Shown here in pieces: positions 16,616 to 25,304 of a stretch of 62,684 nucleotides of DNA. Origin of the DNA: a virus. The notes below the pieces were generated by a model. That model ran no database searches, had not been told where the DNA came from, and saw only the letters and a list, made by a program, of their open reading frames with translations. Made by a program: the position numbers and the translations under genes. The stretch is taken from the IMG/VR virus record IMGVR_UViG_3300010883_000026, positions 1 to 62,684 of that record. One strand, 5' to 3'. Each line of letters starts with the position of its first letter. Positions within the stretch are counted from its first letter, which is position 1.

Positions 16616-18256
16616 CTAAAATCCCCTCAACATTGTACTTACGTGCTTATCTATCTGACCGGATCTAAATAGATTCGTGCCCAGCCTAGTAAGTCCCAAA
16701 AATACAGATGAGGCGATTATGGGGTGTTGCTCAATAAACCTATCGAGAGGTCCTGTTGATTTACCGCCACCCATTTGCTTTCGCCTAACATGGGCACCGT
16801 AAAGATACGTGAGGGGCATAATACCTAACAAACCCAAAGGCAGCTTTGAGGCCGTCTTATCTAGGAGTGTCTTACCCATCAACATATCTTCAAATCCAGA
16901 CTCACTAAGGTTAGCGAGCAACCTAAAATCCTTACTTGTTATATTATCAACTACTGAATCTATGTTTTCAAGTAGTTGTTGCCGATACCCATTGTACCCG
17001 TCCGCTATCTTATTTAGAAGCGGTGATTCACTAGTAGTTAAACTTTCTGGTGCCGTCAATGGGTTTTTACGAATTGTAACTACAATTCGCTTTGTCAACA
17101 TAGGCTCAAACATACTCCTACGCCCAAGCATTGGCGCTATCAGATCTCTTATTTTACCAACGTGATCAAGGGGGTTCCCGAGAGAAACACTACGGTCCAT
17201 ACCAGAAGTGGGGGAGAATACTGTACCCGCTCTATCTAGTCTATCGGCCAAGGGTCTCTTGCCCATACGTATTAATATTACGCGTTGATACTCTTTGGGC
17301 TTCAGCACTATGCCTGAAGACGCTGTACTCGTTAAGATCTTTTTAAGGGGGTGCTCTGCTAAAGAGTCGAGCATTGGTCTAGGGAGCGACGGCTCACCAG
17401 AGAAGGCCTTCGGCATAATCTTGGCCGACATCGAGGGCACGCGCTTTATAATAGTGGCGACTTTGCCCCTAGCGGCCACTTTTTCCCTAATCTCGTAAGA
17501 CTCCGCAAGCCTATAGTCCTCAGCTAGTTCTGCTGACGACTTCGCTGTAAACGCGTGGGCGACCTTGGCCATAGCGAAGCTGGTCCGATCAGCACCTATA
17601 ACGACAAAACTTAAATCAAAAAACTTAGGCTTAGGATTGTAGACAAAGACTTTCCTGCCATCTGGTAGGATCTTACCCATCATGGTCTTTGTATGGAGGC
17701 AGTAGTCTGCCCTAGTCTTAGACCTATGCCCGCATATGGAGCAGACATCGTACTTGACCTTACACCCCATACTCACTGCGGGGTGCCCACCTCTGTCTAA
17801 AGTATCTACTATGTCTAGGTGGCCTTCCGCTCTAGCCTTCTGCCTATCAATCTCTAGTATAAGCTCAACCCGGTGCATGATAGGATTGTAGCAAGCGCAA
17901 ATAATCTTTCCTAAGGAACGCTCCTTATCTTTATTCTTGTGGTGTCTGTAGATACCTGAAGAGACAAAAGTTTTGTATCCAGCTACATTTGAGATGTCAT
18001 CGCCCAAATTAGGATTTAACTCACTCTCCTCAAAGTAGTCCCCATTGATATTGCTGCCGTAGTACTCACCAGCCCCCAGGGCATTGACTAGGACGTAGAT
18101 TTTGCTAGCGCAGGGGGACAGCCCATCTATAAAAGATCGAATCCTTGGGAACAGATCGCCCGAGGCCACCTTTTCCATATTCCGCCCAGGTCTAATAGCC
18201 TGGACGAATATGTTCCCATGGTCGTCTTGTCCCGGAAATGTTAGAAGCTTGAACAC
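16616..18256 (-). CDS. Prohead maturation protease with zinc knuckle and long C-terminal extension
   Basis: This 546-residue protein has a GTG start. The first ~230 residues fit an assemblin-type serine protease: NINGDYFEESEL, then the His pair H105-H106 in GIYRHHKNKD, strands LGKIICACYN and RVELILEIDR, and S162 in PAVSMGCKV. C172, C175, C186 and H188 could form a zinc site just after the active serine. Residues about 240-546 are an extension rich in basic residues, with hydrophobic segments near the end, so the gene may encode protease plus a core or internal protein. It carries MEKVAS (28-33), EKVAARG and DKTASK. Its position before the scaffold and capsid genes supports the call. Confidence 0.6.
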   Translation of the reverse strand: MFKLLTFPGQDDHGNIFVQAIRPGRNMEKVASGDLFPRIRSFIDGLSPCASKIYVLVNALGAGEYYGSNINGDYFEESELNPNLGDDISNVAGYKTFVSSGIYRHHKNKDKERSLGKIICACYNPIMHRVELILEIDRQKARAEGHLDIVDTLDRGGHPAVSMGCKVKYDVCSICGHRSKTRADYCLHTKTMMGKILPDGRKVFVYNPKPKFFDLSFVVIGADRTSFAMAKVAHAFTAKSSAELAEDYRLAESYEIREKVAARGKVATIIKRVPSMSAKIMPKAFSGEPSLPRPMLDSLAEHPLKKILTSTASSGIVLKPKEYQRVILIRMGKRPLADRLDRAGTVFSPTSGMDRSVSLGNPLDHVGKIRDLIAPMLGRRSMFEPMLTKRIVVTIRKNPLTAPESLTTSESPLLNKIADGYNGYRQQLLENIDSVVDNITSKDFRLLANLSESGFEDMLMGKTLLDKTASKLPLGLLGIMPLTYLYGAHVRRKQMGGGKSTGPLDRFIEQHPIIASSVFLGLTRLGTNLFRSGQIDKHVSTMLRGF

Positions 18257-18273
18257 GCTAGGTACCTGCTAGT

Positions 18274-19080
18274 TTACTCTTTACTCTTCTTCCTAAGAAC
18301 TGCTGCAGTGCCTACTGCACTAGTTCCCGCCAAGGCGGTCGGAAGGGTGTACTTGTTCTCATGCACAGCCTTTCTGGTGTCTTTAAGACCTCCGGCGGCG
18401 AGGGCTTTAAGCCTCTCTACATCCCGCTTCATGCTAGAGGCCCGCGCTCTCTTCTTAGGCCCTCTAAATCTACCGGGCTCTTTCCCATAGACGGCTCGCT
18501 TAAGGGCTTTCTTCAAACGCTCTTTTGCGCCGGGTGTTCCCTCACCAAGTAGCTTCTCTTTTAATTTCCGCAAAGCTGCTTTGGTCCCTTCTGCATGAGC
18601 GGCCTCTTTCCTGATGGGGTGAGTATTCATGAGCACAGATCCACTTTTGTTAAAGCCAGCACTGGCTTGTTTCTTCTTCAGGGCCTCAATTAGTTGATTA
18701 GCGGCAACGCCTGCCCCAGCACCCGTTCCTGCAGTAAGCGCGCTCATCCCAAGTAAAAGCCTTTGGCGCTCTTTCAACTCCTTGGGATACTGTTTTTTAC
18801 GCTTAAGCCCACGTATCAAGGTCTCAAGAACCCCAGCACCTCGACCCCCTGCTGAAATGATAGGGGCTAGGCCTTCTACAGCCTCAACGTTTTCAGGACC
18901 CATGCGCGGGGCAGTTTTCTTGGCACCCTCTAAGATAGACTTTAGGTACACATAAGATTTTGCTTTCGGATCAAGAACCTCATCAAGAACACTATCCGCT
19001 ACGGCTCTACGCGTGGGAGGTGCCTCCCCAGCCATAAGAATTGAATTTATATGTTTTAGGCCTTTACCTAAAGACATCAT
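18274..19080 (-). CDS. Basic Gly/Ala-rich virion protein (268 aa)
   Basis: The 268-residue product is Lys/Arg-rich. It has one hydrophobic Gly/Ala segment around residues 107-130 (LLLGMSALTAGTGAGAGVAANQLI) and a second at the C-terminus (LPTALAGTSAVGTAAVL) ending in RKKSKE. The region between is a long basic helix. It belongs to a run of similar proteins (18.3-20.5 kb, 25.3 kb) that could be ejected with the DNA or line the head interior. Function unknown. Confidence 0.45.
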   Translation of the reverse strand: MMSLGKGLKHINSILMAGEAPPTRRAVADSVLDEVLDPKAKSYVYLKSILEGAKKTAPRMGPENVEAVEGLAPIISAGGRGAGVLETLIRGLKRKKQYPKELKERQRLLLGMSALTAGTGAGAGVAANQLIEALKKKQASAGFNKSGSVLMNTHPIRKEAAHAEGTKAALRKLKEKLLGEGTPGAKERLKKALKRAVYGKEPGRFRGPKKRARASSMKRDVERLKALAAGGLKDTRKAVHENKYTLPTALAGTSAVGTAAVLRKKSKE

Positions 19081-19085
19081 TACCT

Positions 19086-19784
19086 CTAAGTGCCAAATCC
19101 AACTAGAGCAGAAGCAGCAGTAGGCAGAGCCTCTGAAAGAAGAGACGTCGCTTTTGGCTTGGACTGCGTCCAGTTCTTAGCAACTTCAGTAAGTGTTTTA
19201 ACATCCATAGGTTGAATGCCCTCATCTTTGAACTGTAGCGACCTTTTCAAGAAGGAGCTTGCGACTAAAGGATCAGACGCCATCCTACGATTAAACCTAT
19301 ACAGCGTACTAAATATATTAGCTACGTCTTTAGGACTTTCTTTTTTCAGGGCAGGGGTCTCTTGTAGCATCCTTTTGAAATAGATCTTCTTCTTAATTGG
19401 CCCCTCTATTTCATCGTAAATTTTCTCTGTTCCCTTAATCCCCGCACCAATAGCAGTCGCCCCTAAGCCGTAGCCCAGAACCTGCCTACCTGGGGAACCC
19501 TTGCCGAATAACTGCTGGACGAGTGACTTTTTGGGGGTGAGCTTCTCTATGATCTTAGGGAGCGCGTGTGCCCCCGCCCCCGCTATCAGAGCACCAACAG
19601 CCGCCTTGGGTGCTTTTTCAATAGCCTCCCGTGTAAGTTTTCGTGCGAAAGCCCGGTGTGGGTGCGCTTGCTGAGCCTTAAACTCTTTTAGCTCCTGCGT
19701 CTCCCTAAGTATTCTTAGCGTCCGGGCGGCGGGCGACTCTTGCTTCCGGGTCGCCAGCTTACTAAGCACATATGCTCTATTCAT
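19086..19784 (-). CDS. Basic virion protein with membrane-like segments (232 aa)
   Basis: The 232-residue protein has a basic N-terminal helix (residues 1-60), then AVGALIAGAGAHALPKI and VLGYGLGATAIGAGIKG, two Gly/Ala-rich hydrophobic segments, then a helical C-terminal half (NIFSTLYRFNRRMASDPLVASSFLKR). Composition and neighbours place it with the putative internal or ejection proteins. There is no recognised family. Confidence 0.45.
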   Translation of the reverse strand: MNRAYVLSKLATRKQESPAARTLRILRETQELKEFKAQQAHPHRAFARKLTREAIEKAPKAAVGALIAGAGAHALPKIIEKLTPKKSLVQQLFGKGSPGRQVLGYGLGATAIGAGIKGTEKIYDEIEGPIKKKIYFKRMLQETPALKKESPKDVANIFSTLYRFNRRMASDPLVASSFLKRSLQFKDEGIQPMDVKTLTEVAKNWTQSKPKATSLLSEALPTAASALVGFGT

Positions 19785-19789
19785 GACGA

Positions 19790-20455
19790 CTACCTCCAGG
19801 CTCCACCAGCAAACGGATCAGCCGTAGAGGGCTGTGTGGAAAATTGTCTTAAAACATCAGGGGCTATTTTATTCTGGGGCATGCCCGGAATGAAGCCCTT
19901 TGCTAGCGCTCTAAGGTTGGGATCAGAGGCTAATAAATACGCCAGAACCCCGCCCCCTGCGGCCATGTATGGGTGCTTTTGGGCGAACCCAGCAAGACCG
20001 CCATAGGTGGTTTTTCTACGGAGTGCGTGCTCTAGATCACCGACCGGCGTTCTTTGAAAGAGGCTTTTTAACTCCCCAGGAAGTTCTCCCGCCCTAATCT
20101 TACGAGCAACATCTGGGTCTACTGCAGAGTAGTCCCCGAGAACGCCTTTACCAGCAGCGGGAGTTGGGCGAAGCCTAGTACCTTTATAGGGTCCGTAAGA
20201 AGCTTTCCGCCCCATCAAGACATTTCCAGGCATTTGTAGAAGGGGGTCGAACACTGATTTGGAGGCTGCCACGGGGCCTGCCCTAAGAAAGGCGTCCATC
20301 CCACCCCTTGCCCCCTCGGATAATTTAGACCGGGCCCCAAGAACAGCATTCTGCCCAGGTGTTCCTGGCTCCCCACCAAGAATCCAGTCCCCGATTCTCT
20401 CAGTTCTAGATCTCAGTGCAGCCAACTTAACTCTATGTGCAAGAGTGTGTCTCAT
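19790..20455 (-). CDS. Basic virion protein with one hydrophobic segment (221 aa)
   Basis: This 221-residue, arginine- and glycine-rich protein has one membrane-like stretch (HPYMAAGGGVLAYLLA) near residues 163-178. The rest is likely loops and short helices (LKSLFQRTPVGDLEHALRRK). It follows the 353-residue gene by 10 bases and precedes another protein of the same character. Internal or ejection role is inferred from the cluster. Confidence 0.4.
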   Translation of the reverse strand: MRHTLAHRVKLAALRSRTERIGDWILGGEPGTPGQNAVLGARSKLSEGARGGMDAFLRAGPVAASKSVFDPLLQMPGNVLMGRKASYGPYKGTRLRPTPAAGKGVLGDYSAVDPDVARKIRAGELPGELKSLFQRTPVGDLEHALRRKTTYGGLAGFAQKHPYMAAGGGVLAYLLASDPNLRALAKGFIPGMPQNKIAPDVLRQFSTQPSTADPFAGGAWR

Positions 20456-20465
20456 ACAAGTACTC

Positions 20466-21527
20466 CTACATCATGGCGGGTTGAGGCGCACCTGTTGGCG
20501 GAGCAGGGCCTGCGGAAGGGGCTCCCATCGGGGGACCTGGAGGGCCTGGAGGGCCCGCTGGCGGAGGACCGACGGGAGGTCCTGCTGGCGGAGGACCGGC
20601 CATCGGGATACCCGCTGGGGGGGATCCCAACTGGGCCCCTGGCGGTGCAATCGGGGGTGCGGATGATCGGAACAACTCAGACCCAGGGCTGAAGTTCATG
20701 TCCGGACCCTTTAGAATAGAGAGAAGCTCTGTCATGGATGCCTGAGTTTTCTGAACTGCCTGCTGAGTAGCGACAAGCTTTTCAGAGATACCCTCCAGGT
20801 CTTGGGTGAGCCCTGTTATCGGATTTTGAGGAACCATGAACCCGCCAAAAGCCACCTTCTCTAAAGAGTTCAACTCAACGTAATCCCCAAGAGTCTCCTT
20901 CACAATGAGACTCAAACCTTTAGAGGGGTTCCCCTTATCTATTGCGGCCCCAATAACCATTGGCGAGTGACCTTCCGCTGAAGCCTGTTTACACAATGTG
21001 GTGAACTCAGCTAGTTTAAGGAAGAAAGCTGTGCCGAGTAGTTCTTTTGTGGCGCTAGCGTCATCGAATTTATTCTTGGTTGAGAGATAGTCTAGTTTTA
21101 CTTTTGCCCTGTCAACAAAGGCGACCTTTTCTTTACCCACCGCTCCACCAAAAATCTTTTCTAGTGAAACACTCTCTTGGCCAGGAATATATTTACTGGT
21201 AATAACTTCCCTGGCCGCCGTTTTACACATGGGGCGGGCCTCTATGTTCTGGACTACGGCGTTCGCGTCCGCCATTGGGAAGGTAATATTCTTACTAAAC
21301 CCGCTTTTGAACATGGTGGTAAACGTATCGTTGTTGGCAAACTCAACCACCCTCTTTATCTGCTCGTAGTTCAGACTGGCTTCTTTTGCTATACCCTTAA
21401 TGCTGTCGTTTAAAGGTATGTTCTCTTCTAAGTACTTGGCTGCGGCCCTGCGCCCCATACTTTTAAGCTCGTCTGGGCTTAAAGAAGAATCTTCTTTGGA
21501 AAGAATATAATTTTCTAAATCGTTCAT
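20466..21527 (-). CDS. Virion protein with proline-rich collagen-like tail (353 aa)
   Basis: Residues 1-265 look helical and contain the recurrent motif: IAKEASLN, CKTAARE, EKVAFVD, CKQASAEG and LEKVAFGG. Residues about 285-350 are a low-complexity run of PPAGPP-type repeats (Pro, Gly, Ala, Met). It follows the terminase gene. Such proline-rich ends often form extended, flexible or multimeric stalks. It could be processed by the prohead protease if EKVA is a cleavage signal. Function unknown. Confidence 0.45.
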   Translation of the reverse strand: MNDLENYILSKEDSSLSPDELKSMGRRAAAKYLEENIPLNDSIKGIAKEASLNYEQIKRVVEFANNDTFTTMFKSGFSKNITFPMADANAVVQNIEARPMCKTAAREVITSKYIPGQESVSLEKIFGGAVGKEKVAFVDRAKVKLDYLSTKNKFDDASATKELLGTAFFLKLAEFTTLCKQASAEGHSPMVIGAAIDKGNPSKGLSLIVKETLGDYVELNSLEKVAFGGFMVPQNPITGLTQDLEGISEKLVATQQAVQKTQASMTELLSILKGPDMNFSPGSELFRSSAPPIAPPGAQLGSPPAGIPMAGPPPAGPPVGPPPAGPPGPPGPPMGAPSAGPAPPTGAPQPAMM

Positions 21528-21555
21528 TATTACTTCCTTGAAAGGTCCTCCGGTA

Positions 21556-23193
21556 CTACTTGTCGCCCGTTGGGGTGAGAATATCTGGTCGAGGGTGCCT
21601 GATCATCGACGCTAAGAAACAATATAACATAGAGTGTATCGTATCGTCAGTAGTTCCCGGCGTTTTATTTACGATGGTCGTGCGCCTAGCTTCATTATAC
21701 TCGGAAAATACGGACAAAATGTCCTGAGCGAAGGGTACCTCAAAGCCCCTCCACTGTGGAAGTATGAATTCGTCCTTCCTGTTGATGGCGTTTATCAAGC
21801 TCATCAAACCCTCAGTGCGGTTGACCATCCATCTGTGCAGAGACCTATCAAAGTAGATTCTTTTGGTGTTCACATATTGGTACCGCGCTATGCGCTTAAT
21901 ACCAAATGTCCTAATCAGCTTGTCATTTCTGTCAAATCCGCCCCCATAGTCAACACCTATCATAGTAACCTTAAACTTATGGATGTAGTCACTAATAATT
22001 TGAACAGTTCTTTCAGGGGCAGAGTCCTCGCCCTCAAATCTCTTAAAGAAGAGAAATTGGAACTTACCGCCTAGATAGGCACCTATGGTCATCACTGTAT
22101 ACGAGTTCTCAGCAGTGCCCCAATCCACACCCATAAATATGGGGCCTCTGCCTATAAAGTTCTCAGCGTCCTTCATGGGAATGTTCCCGCACTGGGCCAT
22201 GAGGGTTTCTTGGGTTATGAGCTTTCTGCCTGAGTCGTAAGCCAACCCTAGGACTTCGTTGAAAAACTCAGCACGCCCGTAGACACGCTTTTTGTCTAAG
22301 ACGCTGGCCCAGTCAATCCAAGGAGTTATAACCTGAGGTATCCTGTACCCCTCAAAAGGCACATTAACTGGGGGGTTTTTTAGCCAGGAGGGGGACCGCA
22401 TAGAAGCCCACATAGCCTGCGGGTGCATCGCTTGTATGTCTTTTCCGCATTTAGAGCAGACAAGCCCCAAAGGCCCTATGTTCTTTTCCCCGATAACATT
22501 CCAATACCGGTAGTCCCCTCCACCACAACCATCACAGGGTATCACCCATTCATTTTTGGTTGAGAACGTATTCCAGTAGTAACTGATTGTGTTGTCTAGG
22601 CTCTTGGGGGTTCCCGAGTAAACTCTAAAATCATACGGTGAGTGCGATAGGGCCTCCTCTATAATTGGAATAACGTCTGTAAGAATGTCCTGTATCTCAT
22701 CAAGCAGAAGCATGTCCGCCGAGATACCACGCACACGGTCTGCGTGTAGGAATGCGTACCTAAAGGTTATGTCCGAGTCTGTCGAGAACCTCTTGTACAG
22801 GACATTATTCTTTATTCTCTCTTGTGCGCCCTTTGTATATATCTGCAATTTCTCAGAAAGGGCTATGGGTGTAGCAATCTTGTCTCTTGAAAAAGTCTCC
22901 GTCTGCTGCTGAGTAGGGCTTACGAATAGAACCCTGAAGTACTCCTGGAGCATTGTATACGTGAGGCACTTATTTCCAAGAGTAGTGCTCTTCTCTACCT
23001 GACGACCACATTGGAGTAGGATTCTTTTGGAAGGGGTGTCATACACAGGTACAAGGTACCTTCTGCCCTTAAAAGAAAAAGGGGCTAGTTGACCCTTCGT
23101 AGGCATGCACATAAAATTAGCAACAAATTCAGATGGAAACATCTGAACGCTGCCTTTGGCTGGCTTACCTTTGTTGGGTCCCTTTATGAGCAT
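21556..23193 (-). CDS. terL: Terminase large subunit, GpA-like
   Basis: This 545-residue DNA-packaging motor combines ATPase and nuclease. Walker A is GRQVEKST (63-70), Walker B is MLLLDE with D165 and E166, and the coupling motif is SGTPKS (193-198). A zinc ribbon (C220, C223, C246, C249) lies between the ATPase and nuclease, as in lambda-gpA-type terminases. The nuclease domain has D357 (GVDWGT), D415 (GVDYGGG) and a C-terminal DDTIHS acidic site. No small subunit was recognised nearby; the 264-residue product at 27.5 kb is one possible candidate. The start at 23193 lacks a clear ribosome site, and ATG 23142 is an alternative. Confidence 0.88.
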   Translation of the reverse strand: MLIKGPNKGKPAKGSVQMFPSEFVANFMCMPTKGQLAPFSFKGRRYLVPVYDTPSKRILLQCGRQVEKSTTLGNKCLTYTMLQEYFRVLFVSPTQQQTETFSRDKIATPIALSEKLQIYTKGAQERIKNNVLYKRFSTDSDITFRYAFLHADRVRGISADMLLLDEIQDILTDVIPIIEEALSHSPYDFRVYSGTPKSLDNTISYYWNTFSTKNEWVIPCDGCGGGDYRYWNVIGEKNIGPLGLVCSKCGKDIQAMHPQAMWASMRSPSWLKNPPVNVPFEGYRIPQVITPWIDWASVLDKKRVYGRAEFFNEVLGLAYDSGRKLITQETLMAQCGNIPMKDAENFIGRGPIFMGVDWGTAENSYTVMTIGAYLGGKFQFLFFKRFEGEDSAPERTVQIISDYIHKFKVTMIGVDYGGGFDRNDKLIRTFGIKRIARYQYVNTKRIYFDRSLHRWMVNRTEGLMSLINAINRKDEFILPQWRGFEVPFAQDILSVFSEYNEARRTTIVNKTPGTTDDTIHSMLYCFLASMIRHPRPDILTPTGDK

Positions 23194-23428
23194 GACTGAT
23201 TATAAACCGTTAATATCCTGTCTATCGAGAGCACTGGGAAACGACTTGGTTACTTTTAATCTAGACGATGGGGAGTGCATCCTGCGTCTATGGCCCCCTA
23301 TTAGTAAAGAGAAAAAGAAAACCCTGCTAGCCATAATAAAGCATCTTCATCCAAAGACCCGTATAGACATTAACCGAACCAAGGGCATTATACGGATTCA
23401 TAGTCGTCGCAGACAAAGTCGTCCTTAA
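23186..23428 (+). CDS. Possible small basic protein opposite to the late block
   Basis: This plus-strand frame of 80 residues fills a 194-base stretch with no minus-strand gene. It reads MSMTDYKPLISCLSRALG and continues to a basic end (IRIHSRRRQSRP). It has mixed helix and strand character and a reasonable composition, but the ribosome site is weak. It overlaps the starts and ends of two minus-strand genes and has no promoter-like element. It may be a real small gene or a chance frame. Confidence 0.3.
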   Translation: MSMTDYKPLISCLSRALGNDLVTFNLDDGECILRLWPPISKEKKKTLLAIIKHLHPKTRIDINRTKGIIRIHSRRRQSRP

Positions 23429-23639
23429 CCGGGGAATTGAACTTACTACACTCCCCGTCACCTCTCCAAGCCCGACCGTTCTTATAGGAAAAGTGCGTGC
23501 AATCACTGCACTGCTGGGATCCCTGGGCCAGTCGGAGGTTCGGGAGCTTTGGCAACCTCAGCAGGTCCTTGAGGGCCTCCGCCTCCAAAGATTCTGTGGA
23601 AGAGCCCTTTGGGCTGAGGAGGTTCTTTTGGATAGACAT
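23388..23639 (-). CDS. Four-cysteine small domain protein overlapping the helicase end
   Basis: This 83-residue frame starts inside the SNF2-like helicase gene (137-base overlap, shifted by +1). The last 42 residues form a compact module (CSDCTHF, GECSKF, FVCDDYE) with four cysteines, a pattern seen in small HiPIP-like or zinc domains in phages. The start ATG 23639 has only a weak GGGAA upstream. It could therefore be made as a separate protein, or as an extension of the helicase by frameshifting. The domain pattern is seen; its expression mode is not. Confidence 0.5.
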   Translation of the reverse strand: MSIQKNLLSPKGSSTESLEAEALKDLLRLPKLPNLRLAQGSQQCSDCTHFSYKNGRAWRGDGECSKFNSPVKDDFVCDDYESV

Positions 23640-25293
23640 AGCGTGTTTTCCCAGTAGCGGTCCTATACTTCTTTATGTACTTGTGTGGCGACTTTATAGC
23701 ACCGTAGAACTGTTTGCTAGTAGATCGCTTTTGCCCCGCCACACTATACATCCACTCGTCCGTAGTCTGCGGGGCCTTCTTGCCAAAGGCCCTACCAATA
23801 AATGAGGGTTTGGCCGATTCTGGGACAGTGCTCTGATACCTTCTTACATCGACCTTGCGCTCTTCAGGAATTCTTGCGGCCTGTCCCCCTAATCTTCTGA
23901 CTCTGCCCTCTGCTTGAAGAATCCTCTCAGGATTAAAATGCCCATCCAGAGCATAGAAAGCTGTGGCATCTTTGAGGTCGAGTCCTTCTGCCCCCGCACC
24001 GCTAAGGACAATAACTCTCTTCTTGCCCTGCTTAAAGGACTTCACACCAGTCTGCCTAATTTCAGAAGTAACCTTTGACCCCGCTATTTCAGTACCCTTG
24101 CCAATAAATAGGGCGTGGTCAATACCCATGGATTTAAGTCCTGCTGATAAGACATCAACGCCGCCATTGATGAGATTAGAGTACAGCACTACTTTGTTGT
24201 CTGGTCTGCTCTCCAAATGACGCGCTGTGTCATTTAGCAGTTTCTTTACCTTAGGTGTCGCTACAGCGGACTGCTCCACAGTTACATCTTTTCTTCCTGT
24301 GTGCAGGGAGTTCGAGAGTTTTCTAGCTTGACTCATCTGCACAAATAGCTGGTTGGCGTCCTTTACCGTTATGTTCTGGTCTTTCTTTGTGATGTACGTT
24401 TTAAGAGGGCCGAGCCGGTCAAGAGCGTACTGGTAAAGTTTATACTGCTCATCCGACATGGGGACCTTAACGTTCTTAAGCTCCTTCCTCGGCATACTCT
24501 TGCCCTTTAAGTCATCGGTAGTAACAAAGTGAACTCGGGGAGTTACTGTCTTTACGAAGGCTGTTGGGTTTCTCAAGCCAACAACTTTTCTATCCTTTCC
24601 TCCGAAACTTTTAGTATGTCCCACTGTCTGTGTGAAAGCCTTCTTAAACTGGTTTGGGGACATTCCCCTATGGGATTCCGATATAGTCAGGAGGGACGCA
24701 ATCTCAGAGGGATGATTGTTAATCAATGAGGCCGTTAAGCCCATAAAGTTTCGTGCGTAGGGCCTAGCGGCTACAGCAGCCTTAAATACCTGGGAGCCCT
24801 CATTTCGTATCTTATGGTACTCATCAAAAATGAGTGTGTCCGCCCCCGTCCTCTTCATAAACCCAGCGGGGTCCCTCCTAAACATTGCATAGGAGACTAT
24901 TGTGTAGTCTTTGTTCGGACCCACAGCATTAGGCCGAACGTAATTCTTTTTGGCCTTTTCGCTAGATGAGGCAACAACCTGATAAGAGCTATTGGTAAAC
25001 TTGGCTACACCGTTCTCTGCAAAATTGTTTCTCAACCCGGAGGGTACGACTACTAAGGCCTTTCCAGCTTTTCCTATGTGCTTTAGTTTCTCAAAACCAT
25101 AAATGCTGGTTACTGTCTTTCCGGTGCCCATCTGGTGGGCTAAAATCATCTTGCCGTTATTGTCTAATAGCTTCTGTACCGCGTCCTCTTGGTGGTCATA
25201 AGGTTTAAACCAAGCCTTCAAAGAAGGTATACCTGTTCCGTGACCTCCTTCGCCTTCCGCAGCATATTTTATTACGTAGTTATATAGACTCAT
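23503..25293 (-). CDS. SNF2-like superfamily 2 helicase in the virion block
   Basis: This is a 596-residue DNA-dependent ATPase. It has HQEDAVQ (Q-motif-like), Walker A HQMGTGKT (K59, T60), motif II DEYH (157-160), motif III LTAS, motif V GAEGLDL and motif VI QAEGRVRRLG, an SNF2/SF2 pattern with both RecA-like lobes. The C-terminus carries a basic motif at about 538-557 (KKYRTATGKTRYVYP) that is also present at the N-terminus of the next-upstream gene product, then a Gly/Pro-rich tail. Late-block location next to terminase and internal proteins suggests it acts in packaging, or is carried in the virion to act on host DNA or proteins. Replication use is less likely because another SF2 helicase lies in the early block. 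Confidence 0.75.
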   Translation of the reverse strand: MSLYNYVIKYAAEGEGGHGTGIPSLKAWFKPYDHQEDAVQKLLDNNGKMILAHQMGTGKTVTSIYGFEKLKHIGKAGKALVVVPSGLRNNFAENGVAKFTNSSYQVVASSSEKAKKNYVRPNAVGPNKDYTIVSYAMFRRDPAGFMKRTGADTLIFDEYHKIRNEGSQVFKAAVAARPYARNFMGLTASLINNHPSEIASLLTISESHRGMSPNQFKKAFTQTVGHTKSFGGKDRKVVGLRNPTAFVKTVTPRVHFVTTDDLKGKSMPRKELKNVKVPMSDEQYKLYQYALDRLGPLKTYITKKDQNITVKDANQLFVQMSQARKLSNSLHTGRKDVTVEQSAVATPKVKKLLNDTARHLESRPDNKVVLYSNLINGGVDVLSAGLKSMGIDHALFIGKGTEIAGSKVTSEIRQTGVKSFKQGKKRVIVLSGAGAEGLDLKDATAFYALDGHFNPERILQAEGRVRRLGGQAARIPEERKVDVRRYQSTVPESAKPSFIGRAFGKKAPQTTDEWMYSVAGQKRSTSKQFYGAIKSPHKYIKKYRTATGKTRYVYPKEPPQPKGLFHRIFGGGGPQGPAEVAKAPEPPTGPGIPAVQ

Positions 25294-25304
25294 GGTCCAT
25301 GCCG

